Notes under the pieces: generated by a model
The model's input: only the letters and a program-made list of their open reading frames with translations
Told to the model about the DNA's origin: nothing
Database searches by the model: none
Assembly: GCA_005786775.1 (NCBI GenBank)
Contig: SYDD01000130.1
Span: 1 to 21,294, forward strand
From: Opitutaceae bacterium
GTDB lineage: Bacteria > Verrucomicrobiota > Verrucomicrobiia > Opitutales > Opitutaceae
Length of the DNA: 21,294 bases
Reading direction: 5' to 3'
Translations under genes and position numbers: made by a program
In this document: piece by piece, positions 1 through 7,706 of the stretch
How positions within the stretch are numbered: the first letter of the stretch is position 1
How the letters are laid out: every line of letters starts with the position of its first letter

Positions 1-972
1 GCCGCGGAACGGGTGCGCGGTGCCGACGCCCGTGCGGAAGCCGAGGTCGAAGCCCGCCTTCGGGTCGAAGTAGGAGCCCAGTCCGGTCATCGGATACCCC
101 TCCACGGCGTCGAAGTCGCGGATCATCTTCGAGGTGGGGATGAACTTCAGCCCGGTGTCCGGCCAGCGCATCGAGCGGGTCCAGCCCCGCATCGTGACCA
201 CGCGGAGCTTGCCGCGGGCGCGGACCGGCTCGGGCACGGCGAGGGCGCCCGGGGTTTCCTTGGCCATCCGGGCCAGCTCCCCGATGGTGAGGCCGTGGAC
301 GTAGGGGACCTGGAAGGCGCCCACGTAGTTCGCCCGGGCCCATTGCGGGTCGAGCGGGGGACCGTCGACCTTGAGGCCCCCGAGGGGGTTGGGCCGGTCG
401 AGAACGATCACCTCGACGTTGTGCTCGAAGCAGCCCTCCATCGCCCAGCGCATCGCGGCCGCGAAGGTGTAGCTGCGGGTGCCGATGTCCTGCAGGTCCA
501 CCACCAGGGCATCGAGGTCCTTGAGCATCGCCTTGGTGGGGCGGCGCGGGGGATACAGGGAATGGACTGGCAATCCGGTGCGCGCATCGGTGCCGCTGGC
601 GACGCTCACGGCGGCCGGCGCATCGCCGTGGATCCCGTGTTCCGGGCCGAAGAGGGCGACCAGCTTCACGCCGGGGGCCCGCCGCAGGACGTCGACCGTG
701 GGCACGCCGAGACGGTTCACGCCGGCGGGGTGGGTGAGGAGGCCGAGGCGCTTGCCCTTCACGGTGGCGAAGCCCTCCGCCTCGAGGACGTCGATCCCGA
801 GCATCACGCCCGTGGTGGCGACTGGGGCGGGTTCCAGCCGGCCGGTGGGCGCGGGGAGCACGGGCGCGGCCGCCTTGGGCGCCGACGACGAACTGCAGCC
901 CAGCAGCCCGAACAGGGGCGCCAGCAGGGTCAGCAGGGAGAGGAGCGCCGAGCGCCGGGCGAGGCCGAGCAT
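1..972 (-). CDS. NamZ-family (DUF1343) exo-beta-N-acetylmuramidase-like lipoprotein, partial (C-terminus beyond left edge)
   Basis: The reading frame starts at the ATG on the complement of 970-972 and stays open for 324 codons to the window edge. Residues 1-26 form a lipoprotein signal: RR at 6-7, a leucine-rich core and a lipobox LLGC at 23-26, followed by a Ser/Ala/Pro linker. From about residue 56 the protein matches the DUF1343/NamZ family (CAZy GH171), exo-acting muramidases that take MurNAc from the end of peptidoglycan fragments. Visible signatures are LTHPAGVNRLG (79-89), FGPEHGIHGD (108-117), DLQDIGTRSYTF (159-170), LDRPNPLGG (191-199) and HGLTIGELA (226-234). The later segment, which usually reads like FEGTNxSxGRGT in this family, is altered here (GLGSYFDPKAGFDLGFRTGVGT, 298-318 region). 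Substrate or activity may therefore differ. The likely role is cell-wall turnover from the envelope. It lies 66 bp downstream of the SDR gene on the same strand; co-transcription is possible but not shown. Confidence 0.88.
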   Translation of the reverse strand, partial: MLGLARRSALLSLLTLLAPLFGLLGCSSSSAPKAAAPVLPAPTGRLEPAPVATTGVMLGIDVLEAEGFATVKGKRLGLLTHPAGVNRLGVPTVDVLRRAPGVKLVALFGPEHGIHGDAPAAVSVASGTDARTGLPVHSLYPPRRPTKAMLKDLDALVVDLQDIGTRSYTFAAAMRWAMEGCFEHNVEVIVLDRPNPLGGLKVDGPPLDPQWARANYVGAFQVPYVHGLTIGELARMAKETPGALAVPEPVRARGKLRVVTMRGWTRSMRWPDTGLKFIPTSKMIRDFDAVEGYPMTGLGSYFDPKAGFDLGFRTGVGTAHPFRG

Positions 973-1038
973 AGGCGGGACGAATGGCGGCGCGCCCGGG
1001 GCGGGTCGAGCCGTTTCAGCTCCGTCGGAGCGGGGAAC
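973..1038. other. Short intergenic gap between SDR gene and NamZ-like gene
   Basis: This 66-bp spacer contains one short inverted repeat, gctcc-gtc-ggagc at 1019-1031, only 5 bp in the stem and with no T-tract. It is not convincing as a terminator, so the two flanking minus-strand genes could share a transcript. I see no clear promoter. Confidence 0.4.
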
Positions 1039-1821
1039 TTAGAGCCGGTGCAGGTGGAAGCCGCCATCCACGTCAAAGGCCGAGCCGGTGGTGAACGGGA
1101 AACGATCCTCCGCGATCGCGCGCACGGCCCGGGCGACGTCGTCCGGCTGGCCCCAGCGGCGGATCGGGGTGATCCCGCGCTCGTCCTGCAGGATCAGCTT
1201 GTCGTACTTGGCCTTCACGCCCGCGGTCAGGTCGGTCGCGATGACCCCGGGGCGGATCTCGTACACGTTGATCCCCTCGGTCGCCAGGCGCTCGGCGAAG
1301 AGGCCGGTCATCATGCTCAGCCCGGCCTTGACCATACAGTAATCACCGCGATTCACCGAGGCGGTGTAGGCGGAGATGGACGAGATGTTCACGATCCGCC
1401 CGCGGAAGCCCTCGGCGTCGCGCTCCTGCGCCAGCATCCGGCGGGCGATCTGCTGGGTGAGGAGGAACGGACCCTTGAGGTTGATTGCGAAGAGGCGGTC
1501 GAAGCTTTCCTCCGTGGACTCAAGCAGGTCCGCGCGGACGGTCGGGCCGACGCCCGCGTTGTTCACCAGCAGGTCGATCCGGCCGAGGCCCTCCGCGGCG
1601 CCGGCGACGAGGCGTTCGCGGTCGGCGGCGCGGGAAACGTCGCCCTGGATCGTGAACCCGTCGCCCCCCGCCTGCCGGACGAGCGCGAGGGCCTCGGCGG
1701 CGGCGGTGGCGTTGCCGGCGTAATTGATCATCACCCGGTAACCGGCGCGGGCGAGCTCGACGGCGATGGCGCGGCCGATGCCGCGGGAAGCTCCGGTCAC
1801 GAGGGCGCTGCGGGTGGTCAT
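1039..1821 (-). CDS. SDR-family 3-ketoacyl-(ACP) reductase-like oxidoreductase
   Basis: This is a 260-residue classical short-chain dehydrogenase/reductase of normal length. The Rossmann nucleotide-binding motif TGASRGIG is at 9-16, D61-V62 follows beta-3, and NNAG is at 87-90. The catalytic set is Ser148 (in VNISS), Tyr161 and Lys165 (YCMVK). The C-terminal part, with VYEIRPGVIATDLT (187-199) and RRWGQPDDVARAV (221-233), closely resembles the FabG-like family annotated as 3-ketoacyl-ACP reductase. A glycine-rich end (VDGGFHLHR) closes the fold. The true substrate cannot be read from sequence; members also act on sugars and other ketones. NADP(H) preference is not certain. The start codon lies 37 bp after the end of the hybrid kinase gene with no terminator-like hairpin between them, so it may be read from the signalling operon. 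There is no functional reason to assume a shared pathway. Confidence 0.9.
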   Translation of the reverse strand: MTTRSALVTGASRGIGRAIAVELARAGYRVMINYAGNATAAAEALALVRQAGGDGFTIQGDVSRAADRERLVAGAAEGLGRIDLLVNNAGVGPTVRADLLESTEESFDRLFAINLKGPFLLTQQIARRMLAQERDAEGFRGRIVNISSISAYTASVNRGDYCMVKAGLSMMTGLFAERLATEGINVYEIRPGVIATDLTAGVKAKYDKLILQDERGITPIRRWGQPDDVARAVRAIAEDRFPFTTGSAFDVDGGFHLHRL

Positions 1822-1858
1822 CGGCCGAGGCCAACGCCCCTGCTGCAGCGCGCCAAGC

Positions 1859-4792
1859 CTATTCGGCGTCAGGCCCCGGCTTGGGCGGCTTGCCGAGGTG
1901 GGAGCGGATCTCGCCGAGCAGCGATTCGGTGGTCATGGAGTCACGTTGGACGACGTTCTCCACGCAAGAACGCAGGACCTCGCGCTCCGCCTCAGTGAGC
2001 TCCTTCGCGGTGACGACCACCACGGGGACGCCGCGCCCGTCCTCGCGGGCCCGCAGCTCGCGCAGGAACTCGACCCCGTCCATCACCGGCATCATGAGGT
2101 CGAGCAGGATGAGAGCGGGGCGCTGGCGCCCGAACTCTGCTAGGCCGGCCCGACCGTCGGTCGCCTCAGCGACCTGCCAGCCCTCGCGTTCCAGGGCGTG
2201 GCGCAGCACGGCGCGGTTGTCCGACAAATCATCGATCACGAGCGCGCGCGGTTCCTCCCCCCGCGACACGTGGCGGGCCAGGATCGCCGCCAGCTGGCCG
2301 CGGTCGATCGGCTTGGTCAGGTAATCGGCTGCCCCTAGGGCGAAGCCCAGCTGGCGGTCGTCTACGATCGAGATCATCACCACCGGGATATCGCGCGTAA
2401 CTGGATCGGCCTTCAGGGCCGTAAGGACGGACCAGCCGTCCATACTTGGCATCATCACGTCGAGGGTGATGAGGCGGGGCTTCAGTTCTCGGGCGAGGGC
2501 GAGGGCGTCGCGGCCATTTCCCGCGGAGCGCACTTGGCAGCCCTCGCGCACGAGGCTGCGGCTGATAATATCGACCACGCTCGGCTCGTCGTCGACCACG
2601 AGCACGAGCGGGGCGGAGGCGTCGCCGGCCGGCGCGACGGGAGCGGTCGGGGGCGGGGTGGCGACCGGCGCGCCGGCGGGATCATCCACTTCGACGGGCA
2701 CCAGCGCGGTGAACACAGTGCTCTGCCCGGGTTGACTGGTGACGAGGATGTCCCCGCCCATCAGCTGGCAGAACTTGCGGCTGATTGCGAGGCCGAGGCC
2801 GGTGCCGCCGTACTTGCGGGTCGTGGAGGCGTCGGCCTGCACGAACGCCCCGAAGAGTTTTCCTACCTGCTCGGGCGTCATCCCGATGCCCGTGTCTGTG
2901 ACGCGAAACGCCACACAGGCGCGCCCCTCGTGGGTCGCGAGGGCGACATCCAGCCCAATGCGGCCCGCATGGGTGAACTTCGCCGCGTTGCTGAGGAGAT
3001 TGAAGAGCGTCTGCCGCACCTTGGTGAGGTCAGCCCGCATCCGCCCGACCGCGTCATCGACGCTGACCGCTAGCGTGTTGCCATTCTTGGCCACCAGAGG
3101 CTGCACGGTGGCGGCGGTCTCGCTAATCATTTCCGCGACGGAGAAGGCCTCCACGTAGAGGGTCATCTTGCCGGCCTCGATCTTCGAGAGGTCGAGCACG
3201 TCATTGATTAGCCCGAGGAGGTGTTTGCCCGCGCCGTGGATCTTGCGCAGGTCGGGGAGGAGGCTATCTTGGCCGGTGTCCTCGGCCTCCTCCATCAGCA
3301 TCTCGCTGTAGCCGATGATCGCGTTCATCGGCGTGCGTAGCTCGTGGCTCATGTTGGCAAGGAAGGCGCTCTTGGTCCGGTTGGCCTGCTCCGCCGCTTC
3401 CTGCGCGGCCCGCAGCTCAGCCTCCGCTTGTTTGCGGTGAGTGATGTCCGTCTGGACCACGAGGTAGTTGCGGACCTCTCCCTGCTCGTCGAGAACCGGC
3501 TGTCCGTCGGCGAAAATCCAGACCGGGCGGCCGGACTTGTGGTAATTAAGGATCTCGAGCTGGAACCCGCGCCGCTCCTGCCGGGCGCGCTTCTTCTCCG
3601 CCAGCGTGGCCGGTGAGGTGTCTGGCCCCATCAGGAACTCATCGGGGTGGCGGCCCAGCACCTCGCTCGCGGTATAGCCGGTCAGTCGGGTAAAGGCGTC
3701 GTTGATCCACTCGATGCGGCCGGTCGGCCCGGTGATGAGCACGCCGTTGTGGGTCCGGCTTGCGACGAGCGCCAGCTTGCGCGCTTCCTCGCGTAGTCGT
3801 TCCGCGGTGCCGAGGGCTTGCGAGAGCCGACGGGCAAAGAACAGACCGAGCCCGAGCGCGGCTAGGATCATCGGGCTCATGAAGCCGAAGACGGGCAGAA
3901 CTTGCTCCCACGACGCCTGGTCGATCTGCTTGAGATCAACCCCTACGAGCAGAGTGAATCCCCACTCGGGGAACAGCTCCTTGCGCCATGACCACTCGCC
4001 GTCGACCCAGGTCGCCGCGGCGCTGGCCGCCCCGGCCCGCGCCGACTCCAACAGCGGTACCTTTGTCGTGGGTACGGGGAATAAGGGCTCACCGCGCCGG
4101 TCGAGTAGGGTGATTATGCTCTGGCCAAGCAATTGGGCCTCCTCCAGCAGGCGGCCGACCTGGGAAATGGCCTCGATGGGGTAGCCCACGTAGAGCACCC
4201 CGATTATCGCGCCGGCCGGGTCGCGCACCGGCTCATAGCCGGTGAGGTAGGCCCGGCCGAGGATATCGGCCACGCCGTAGTAGGCTTCGCCCCGCCGCAA
4301 CGCCGCGATCGCCGGGCTCGCGGGATCAAGCACAGTCCCGATCGCGCGGTTCCCGTCGGCGCGACGCACGTTGGTGGAGATGCGCACGAAGTCTTCGCCA
4401 TCCCGGGTGAAGATGGTCGCCGTTCCACCGACGAGGTCCACCGCTCGGTCAACCAGCGTGTTGCCCGCCCCGGCCCGGAGATTGCCAAAGCGGAGATCCC
4501 GGACGGTCCGGCCCTCCACCACGACGGGATCACCCGCGGCCGCCGGTCCCTCGGCCGCCGCGAGCTGGCGCAGCGCGCGCATCGCGGACTGCACGCGCTC
4601 GAGGTACAGGCTGCGCATGGTCCACAGGTTGCGGCCGACCTCGGCCACCTGTTGGTCCACCTCCCCGTGGAGCGTGTTGCGGATCTCTTGGCGGAGAAGG
4701 CGGAAGCCGCCGGCCAGGCCGACACCGACCAGCGCACAAAGCAGGAGAAAGCCGCCGAGGAAGCGCAGGTTGAAGGCAGTTTTCGGAGCCAT
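1859..4792 (-). CDS. Cache-PAS hybrid histidine kinase with two receiver domains
   Basis: This is a 977-residue membrane sensor kinase. The start is taken at the ATG on 4790-4792, because the N-terminal transmembrane helix (about 11-33) begins right after it. The upstream in-frame extension only overlaps the neighbouring phosphatase gene. A periplasmic Cache_3-Cache_2-like sensor spans about 34-297, with YYGVADILGRAYLTGYEPV as its hallmark, and a second membrane helix lies at about 298-320. A PAS domain (about 340-455) leads to HisKA with phospho-acceptor His483 (SHELRTP). The HATPase has N-box Asn602, DTGIG at 633-637 and GGTGLGL at 662-668. After an Ala/Pro linker, receiver 1 has D734/D735, D778, S808 and K827. 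Receiver 2 has D854/D855, D898 and T928, but the usual Lys is replaced (VVQRD near 949). It is the last gene of the dense signalling cluster, 23 bp after the phosphatase gene. Inferred role: ligand-sensing source of phosphoryl groups for the receivers in this cluster. Confidence 0.93.
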   Translation of the reverse strand: MAPKTAFNLRFLGGFLLLCALVGVGLAGGFRLLRQEIRNTLHGEVDQQVAEVGRNLWTMRSLYLERVQSAMRALRQLAAAEGPAAAGDPVVVEGRTVRDLRFGNLRAGAGNTLVDRAVDLVGGTATIFTRDGEDFVRISTNVRRADGNRAIGTVLDPASPAIAALRRGEAYYGVADILGRAYLTGYEPVRDPAGAIIGVLYVGYPIEAISQVGRLLEEAQLLGQSIITLLDRRGEPLFPVPTTKVPLLESARAGAASAAATWVDGEWSWRKELFPEWGFTLLVGVDLKQIDQASWEQVLPVFGFMSPMILAALGLGLFFARRLSQALGTAERLREEARKLALVASRTHNGVLITGPTGRIEWINDAFTRLTGYTASEVLGRHPDEFLMGPDTSPATLAEKKRARQERRGFQLEILNYHKSGRPVWIFADGQPVLDEQGEVRNYLVVQTDITHRKQAEAELRAAQEAAEQANRTKSAFLANMSHELRTPMNAIIGYSEMLMEEAEDTGQDSLLPDLRKIHGAGKHLLGLINDVLDLSKIEAGKMTLYVEAFSVAEMISETAATVQPLVAKNGNTLAVSVDDAVGRMRADLTKVRQTLFNLLSNAAKFTHAGRIGLDVALATHEGRACVAFRVTDTGIGMTPEQVGKLFGAFVQADASTTRKYGGTGLGLAISRKFCQLMGGDILVTSQPGQSTVFTALVPVEVDDPAGAPVATPPPTAPVAPAGDASAPLVLVVDDEPSVVDIISRSLVREGCQVRSAGNGRDALALARELKPRLITLDVMMPSMDGWSVLTALKADPVTRDIPVVMISIVDDRQLGFALGAADYLTKPIDRGQLAAILARHVSRGEEPRALVIDDLSDNRAVLRHALEREGWQVAEATDGRAGLAEFGRQRPALILLDLMMPVMDGVEFLRELRAREDGRGVPVVVVTAKELTEAEREVLRSCVENVVQRDSMTTESLLGEIRSHLGKPPKPGPDAE

Positions 4793-4815
4793 CGGGAAAG
4801 CGGCTTCGCCGACCG

Positions 4816-6288
4816 TCAGAGGTCGAGGCGCATGATCGAGAAATCGTCCTCGAGCATCGCTGCGCCGTGCAGCGCACGGGCCCGCGCGAGCAAGGCGGCG
4901 AGATCCTCGGCGGCCGTGCCCGCGGGCGGCGCCGTGAAGTGCCGCTCGAAGTCCGCTACCGCCCACATCTCGCCCGAGGACAGGGTAATCTCGAAAGTCC
5001 CATCGCTCACGACGTAGAGCTGCGCCCCTGCAGGGATAGTGCGCTCGAGGGTGCGGTAGATGGTGCCGCTCATTCCGCCCAGAATCATGCCCGGTCCGCG
5101 CAGACGCTCGATCTTTCGCTCCGCCCCGGCCGGGGTGGCCAACAGCGCTGCGGGGTGCCCCGCGCTGGCGAGGCGCAGACGGCGGGATGACGGCGACCAG
5201 ACGCCGTACCAGATGGTGAAATACATCCCGTTCTGGTTCTCCATCAGGAAGACCTCGTTCAGGGCGGTGAGTACCGCCCCCGGATCCCGGAAATCTACGC
5301 CCGGGAGCGAGGTGTGCCGCAGAACGTTGCCCGCCGTCACCGAGAGGAGGGCGGCGCCGACGCCGTGCCCACAGACGTCCAGCAGGTAGATCGCGAGGTG
5401 GTCCGGGTCGATCCAGTGGTGGCCGAAGGCATCGCCCCCCAGTTCCGTGGAGGGCACCAGCAGCCACTCCGAACGCACCGGGCCGGAAGTCAGCGGCGGC
5501 GGCAAAATCGAGCGGACGTAGTTCTCTGCCTCCTGCAGCTCCGCCTTCAGGCGCTGTTGGGTCTCCTCGATGGTGCGGACATAGGCACGCTCCTGGTCGC
5601 GGAAACGCTTCTTGTCCAGGCCGGCGCCGATCCGCGCGCGCAGTAGGGTCGGGTTGAAGGGTTTGGGCAGGTAATCCTCCGCCCCCCGCTCGATGCAGCG
5701 CACCACGCTCCCCAACTCGTCGAGCGCGGAGATCATAATAACCGGGAGGTGGCTGAGTGCCGGGTCGGCTTTGATCTCGACGAGCGTACCGTGGCCGTCG
5801 AGCACCGGCATCATCATGTCGAGCAGCACGAGGTCGTGCGGGGCGGCGCGGAGGCGCTCCAGGGCCTCGCGGCCGTCCCCGGCGACGGAGGTGGTATGGC
5901 CCTGGCGCTCCAGCTGGCGGGCAAGCATATCCCGGTTCCCGGGCTGGTCGTCCACGACGAGGATGCGGCCCGTGATCGGCGCGCGCCCTTGGCCCGCCTC
6001 GGCGACTGGCGGAGCAGAACCTCCGGCCGAGGGCGCCGCTGGGGCCGCGGCGGAAACCGCGATCTCGCCGGCGAGCGTCACCCGCTCGTCGGTGAGGTTG
6101 CGGTTGATCAGGTCGAGTAGCTGGCGGGCGGCGCCGCGGATGCGCTCGAGGTCGGGCTTGTAGGCCGCGTGCCCGGCGTCGGTGACCTCCTCGGCCAGGA
6201 GCTCGCTGTAGCCGATGATCTGGTTGATTGGTGTCCGCAGGTCATGCCTCAGGTGCGAGAGCGACGAGCGATCGGTCGAGTCGGACAT
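4816..6288 (-). CDS. HisKA-like domain / receiver / SpoIIE-type PP2C serine phosphatase
   Basis: This 490-residue cytoplasmic protein has no membrane segment. Residues 11-66 form a DHp/HisKA-like helical hairpin with His15 in HDLRTP, but no HATPase domain follows. An Ala/Pro-rich linker (about 78-105) leads to a receiver domain with D113/D114, phospho-acceptor D157, S187 and K209. A coiled-coil-like signalling helix (about 225-262) connects to the SpoIIE/PP2C phosphatase. Metal-binding motifs are present: GGD at 284-286, DVCGHG at 304-309, SAGHP at 375-379, SDG at 428-430 and EDD at 480-482. This is the RsbU/RsbP/SpoIIE family that dephosphorylates STAS antagonists, and both STAS proteins of the cluster are candidate substrates. 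AAGGAG lies about 10 nt before the ATG and overlaps the stop codon of the preceding response regulator gene. Regulation is inferred to be by phosphorylation of D157 from the adjacent hybrid kinase, or by DHp docking. Confidence 0.93.
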   Translation of the reverse strand: MSDSTDRSSLSHLRHDLRTPINQIIGYSELLAEEVTDAGHAAYKPDLERIRGAARQLLDLINRNLTDERVTLAGEIAVSAAAPAAPSAGGSAPPVAEAGQGRAPITGRILVVDDQPGNRDMLARQLERQGHTTSVAGDGREALERLRAAPHDLVLLDMMMPVLDGHGTLVEIKADPALSHLPVIMISALDELGSVVRCIERGAEDYLPKPFNPTLLRARIGAGLDKKRFRDQERAYVRTIEETQQRLKAELQEAENYVRSILPPPLTSGPVRSEWLLVPSTELGGDAFGHHWIDPDHLAIYLLDVCGHGVGAALLSVTAGNVLRHTSLPGVDFRDPGAVLTALNEVFLMENQNGMYFTIWYGVWSPSSRRLRLASAGHPAALLATPAGAERKIERLRGPGMILGGMSGTIYRTLERTIPAGAQLYVVSDGTFEITLSSGEMWAVADFERHFTAPPAGTAAEDLAALLARARALHGAAMLEDDFSIMRLDL

Positions 6289-6302
6289 CGTTCGGCAGCT
6301 CC

Positions 6303-6683
6303 TTAGGCCGCGGGAGTGCCGGGCCCGGCGTACTTTTCAATCTTGGGCAGTAGCCGGGTAAGGTCGATCGGCTTAGTGTCGTAGTCGTCGCACCCAGCGG
6401 CGAGCGCCTGCTCGCGGTCCCCCGCCATCGCGTGCGCAGTCAGGGCAATCACCGGGATGGCCTTGGTCGCGGGGTCTGCCTTGATTCGGCGGGTCGCCTC
6501 CCAGCCGTCGATCACGGGCAGACTCATATCCATCAAAATCACCTGCGGCTGGGTGGAGCCGGCGAGGTCGACGCCCTGTTGGCCGTCGACGGCAATAATC
6601 ACCTCGTAACCGCGGCGGAGGAGGCGCCGCGACAGCAGGTCGCGGTTCATCTCGTTGTCTTCGACGAGTAGAATCTTGGGCAT
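6303..6683 (-). CDS. Single-domain response regulator (CheY/DivK-like)
   Basis: This 126-residue stand-alone receiver has every key residue: acidic pair E8/D9, phospho-acceptor D52 (ILMDMSLP), T82, and K104 in TKP. It has no output domain, so it acts by protein contact or as a phosphoryl shuttle. The MDMSLPVIDGWEATRRIKAD stretch and the LTAHAMAGDREQALAAGCDDY stretch are of the type found in DivK-like or multi-step phosphorelay receivers. It lies 14 bp after the GPP34 gene and 14 bp before the HisKA-receiver-SpoIIE gene. The simplest inferred role is to relay phosphate between the hybrid kinase and other cluster proteins, or to compete for it. Its partner cannot be told from sequence. Confidence 0.93.
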   Translation of the reverse strand: MPKILLVEDNEMNRDLLSRRLLRRGYEVIIAVDGQQGVDLAGSTQPQVILMDMSLPVIDGWEATRRIKADPATKAIPVIALTAHAMAGDREQALAAGCDDYDTKPIDLTRLLPKIEKYAGPGTPAA

Positions 6684-6697
6684 GGGGAGAGGTGGGT

Positions 6698-7363
6698 TCA
6701 GATCCGCAGCGGGGAGGCTCCGAGCAGGGCCTTGCCGAGGGCATCAATCGCCCGGGAGACCTCGCGGCCGACGAGGTCCATTTTCGCGAGGGCGGCGAGG
6801 CGGTCGGCGCGGGCGTTGTACTCCGGGCCGCGGAAGATCACCGCGGCCAGCTGACAGGCGCAGAGGAGGCTGAGCAACGTCGCATCGCGAGGGTCCGGGA
6901 GGTCGTCTCCCAGGATGAGCGCGCGGAGGCGGGTGCGGACCTCGATCCGCTCGTGGTTGTCCACCGTCGGGTAACGCCGCACGCCGAACACCCAGAGTAC
7001 CTTGTTCTCCTCCCGGCGCAGGATGCCGCGCTCCACCAGCCGGTCATCCGCCGCGGCCTCGAGCCAGGCGGAGCGCTGGGCGAGGACGCCGAGCCACGAC
7101 CCGACCGGCTCTAGGGTCCGCGCCGCGGCGAGGACCTTTAGCACCTCGTCTAGGATCGGGTCCCCGGTCGGGGCGTTGCTGAGTACGGTCAGCACGGCAG
7201 GGTCGGTATCGATGCGGCCGAGGTGGAAAAGGTCGCAGAGCGCGGCGCCAGCGAGGGCGTAGCTGAAGCCGAGGGTAGGCATCGGCAGGCGCTTCCCGGA
7301 GGTGTCGTCGAGGGCGAGGAGCGCGATCTCCTCCACAAAGGTGAGTTGGTGCGAGGGGATCAT
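6698..7363 (-). CDS. GPP34 (GOLPH3/Vps74-like) domain protein
   Basis: This 221-residue soluble, alpha-helical protein matches the GPP34 family. The N-terminus is typical (LTFVEEIALLALDD at 7-20, with Gly-Lys-Arg next). It is followed by YALAGAALCDLFHLGRI (35-51), a central helical region with WL and LVERGIL (109-115), and a beta-hairpin segment WVFGVRRYPTVD (124-135) followed by an Arg-rich helix (RTRLRAL). The last part resembles the family end, with LLSLLCACQLAAVIF. In eukaryotes this fold binds phosphatidylinositol 4-phosphate and sorts Golgi glycosyltransferases; bacterial members are widespread but their function is unknown. The gene overlaps the upstream STAS gene by 4 bp (ATGA), so the two are translationally coupled. 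This placement suggests it is a partner or an output of the switch. Membrane binding is inference from the family only. Confidence 0.85.
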   Translation of the reverse strand: MIPSHQLTFVEEIALLALDDTSGKRLPMPTLGFSYALAGAALCDLFHLGRIDTDPAVLTVLSNAPTGDPILDEVLKVLAAARTLEPVGSWLGVLAQRSAWLEAAADDRLVERGILRREENKVLWVFGVRRYPTVDNHERIEVRTRLRALILGDDLPDPRDATLLSLLCACQLAAVIFRGPEYNARADRLAALAKMDLVGREVSRAIDALGKALLGASPLRI

Positions 7364-7701
7364 GGTCCGGCGAGGCTCGCGGTGGCGTCGGCGGCTGAGG
7401 GGTGCACGGCAAGCACCTCGTGGAAGCCCGATAACTCGAAGACCTCGTGCACCGCCGGCGTAAGGGCGGCGAAAGCCGTGCGGCCGCCCGCGGACTTGAG
7501 CTTTTTCGCCCCGCTCAGAAACACCCGCAGGCCCGCGCTGCTCACGTAGGTGAGTGCTGTACAGTCGAACACCACCTTACGCGCGCCACCCGCGAGGAGG
7601 GCGTCGAGGCGCTGTTCCAGCTGCGGGCTGGCGATGCCGTCGAGACGCCCCTGCAGGGCGAGCACCGTGATGTCATTCTGGTTAGAGGCAGTGATTTCCA
7701 T
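7360..7701 (-). CDS. STAS-domain anti-sigma-factor antagonist (SpoIIAA/RsbV-like)
   Basis: This 113-residue protein is a single STAS domain of usual length. It shows the early GRLD motif (18-21), a beta-strand VVFDCTAL (43-50), and the phosphorylation loop YVSSAGLR at 52-59, where Ser55 is the expected phospho-acceptor by comparison with SpoIIAA. Proteins of this family bind a RsbW/SpoIIAB-like kinase when unphosphorylated and are released when that kinase phosphorylates them; a SpoIIE-type phosphatase reverses this. All three partners are in this cluster: the kinase gene ends 5 bp upstream, and the phosphatase is three genes downstream. It overlaps the GPP34 gene by 4 bp. Its target beyond the kinase is not encoded here. 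Confidence 0.94.
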   Translation of the reverse strand: MEITASNQNDITVLALQGRLDGIASPQLEQRLDALLAGGARKVVFDCTALTYVSSAGLRVFLSGAKKLKSAGGRTAFAALTPAVHEVFELSGFHEVLAVHPSAADATASLAGP

Positions 7702-7706
7702 AAAGT

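Noticed and set aside
1019..1031. Hairpin as terminator between the SDR and NamZ-like genes
   Set aside because: A 5-bp stem with a 3-base loop and no T-run is below what I would call a terminator.
13..1998. Long plus-strand open frame opposite the NamZ-like and SDR genes (661 codons)
   Set aside because: It is antisense to two genes with clear family motifs and has the Arg/Gly/Ala/His-rich composition of a GC-rich shadow frame; no domain is recognisable.
4793..5467. In-frame N-terminal extension of the hybrid kinase to 5467
   Set aside because: It lies wholly over the phosphatase gene in another frame, and the membrane helix after the ATG at 4792 marks the natural start.
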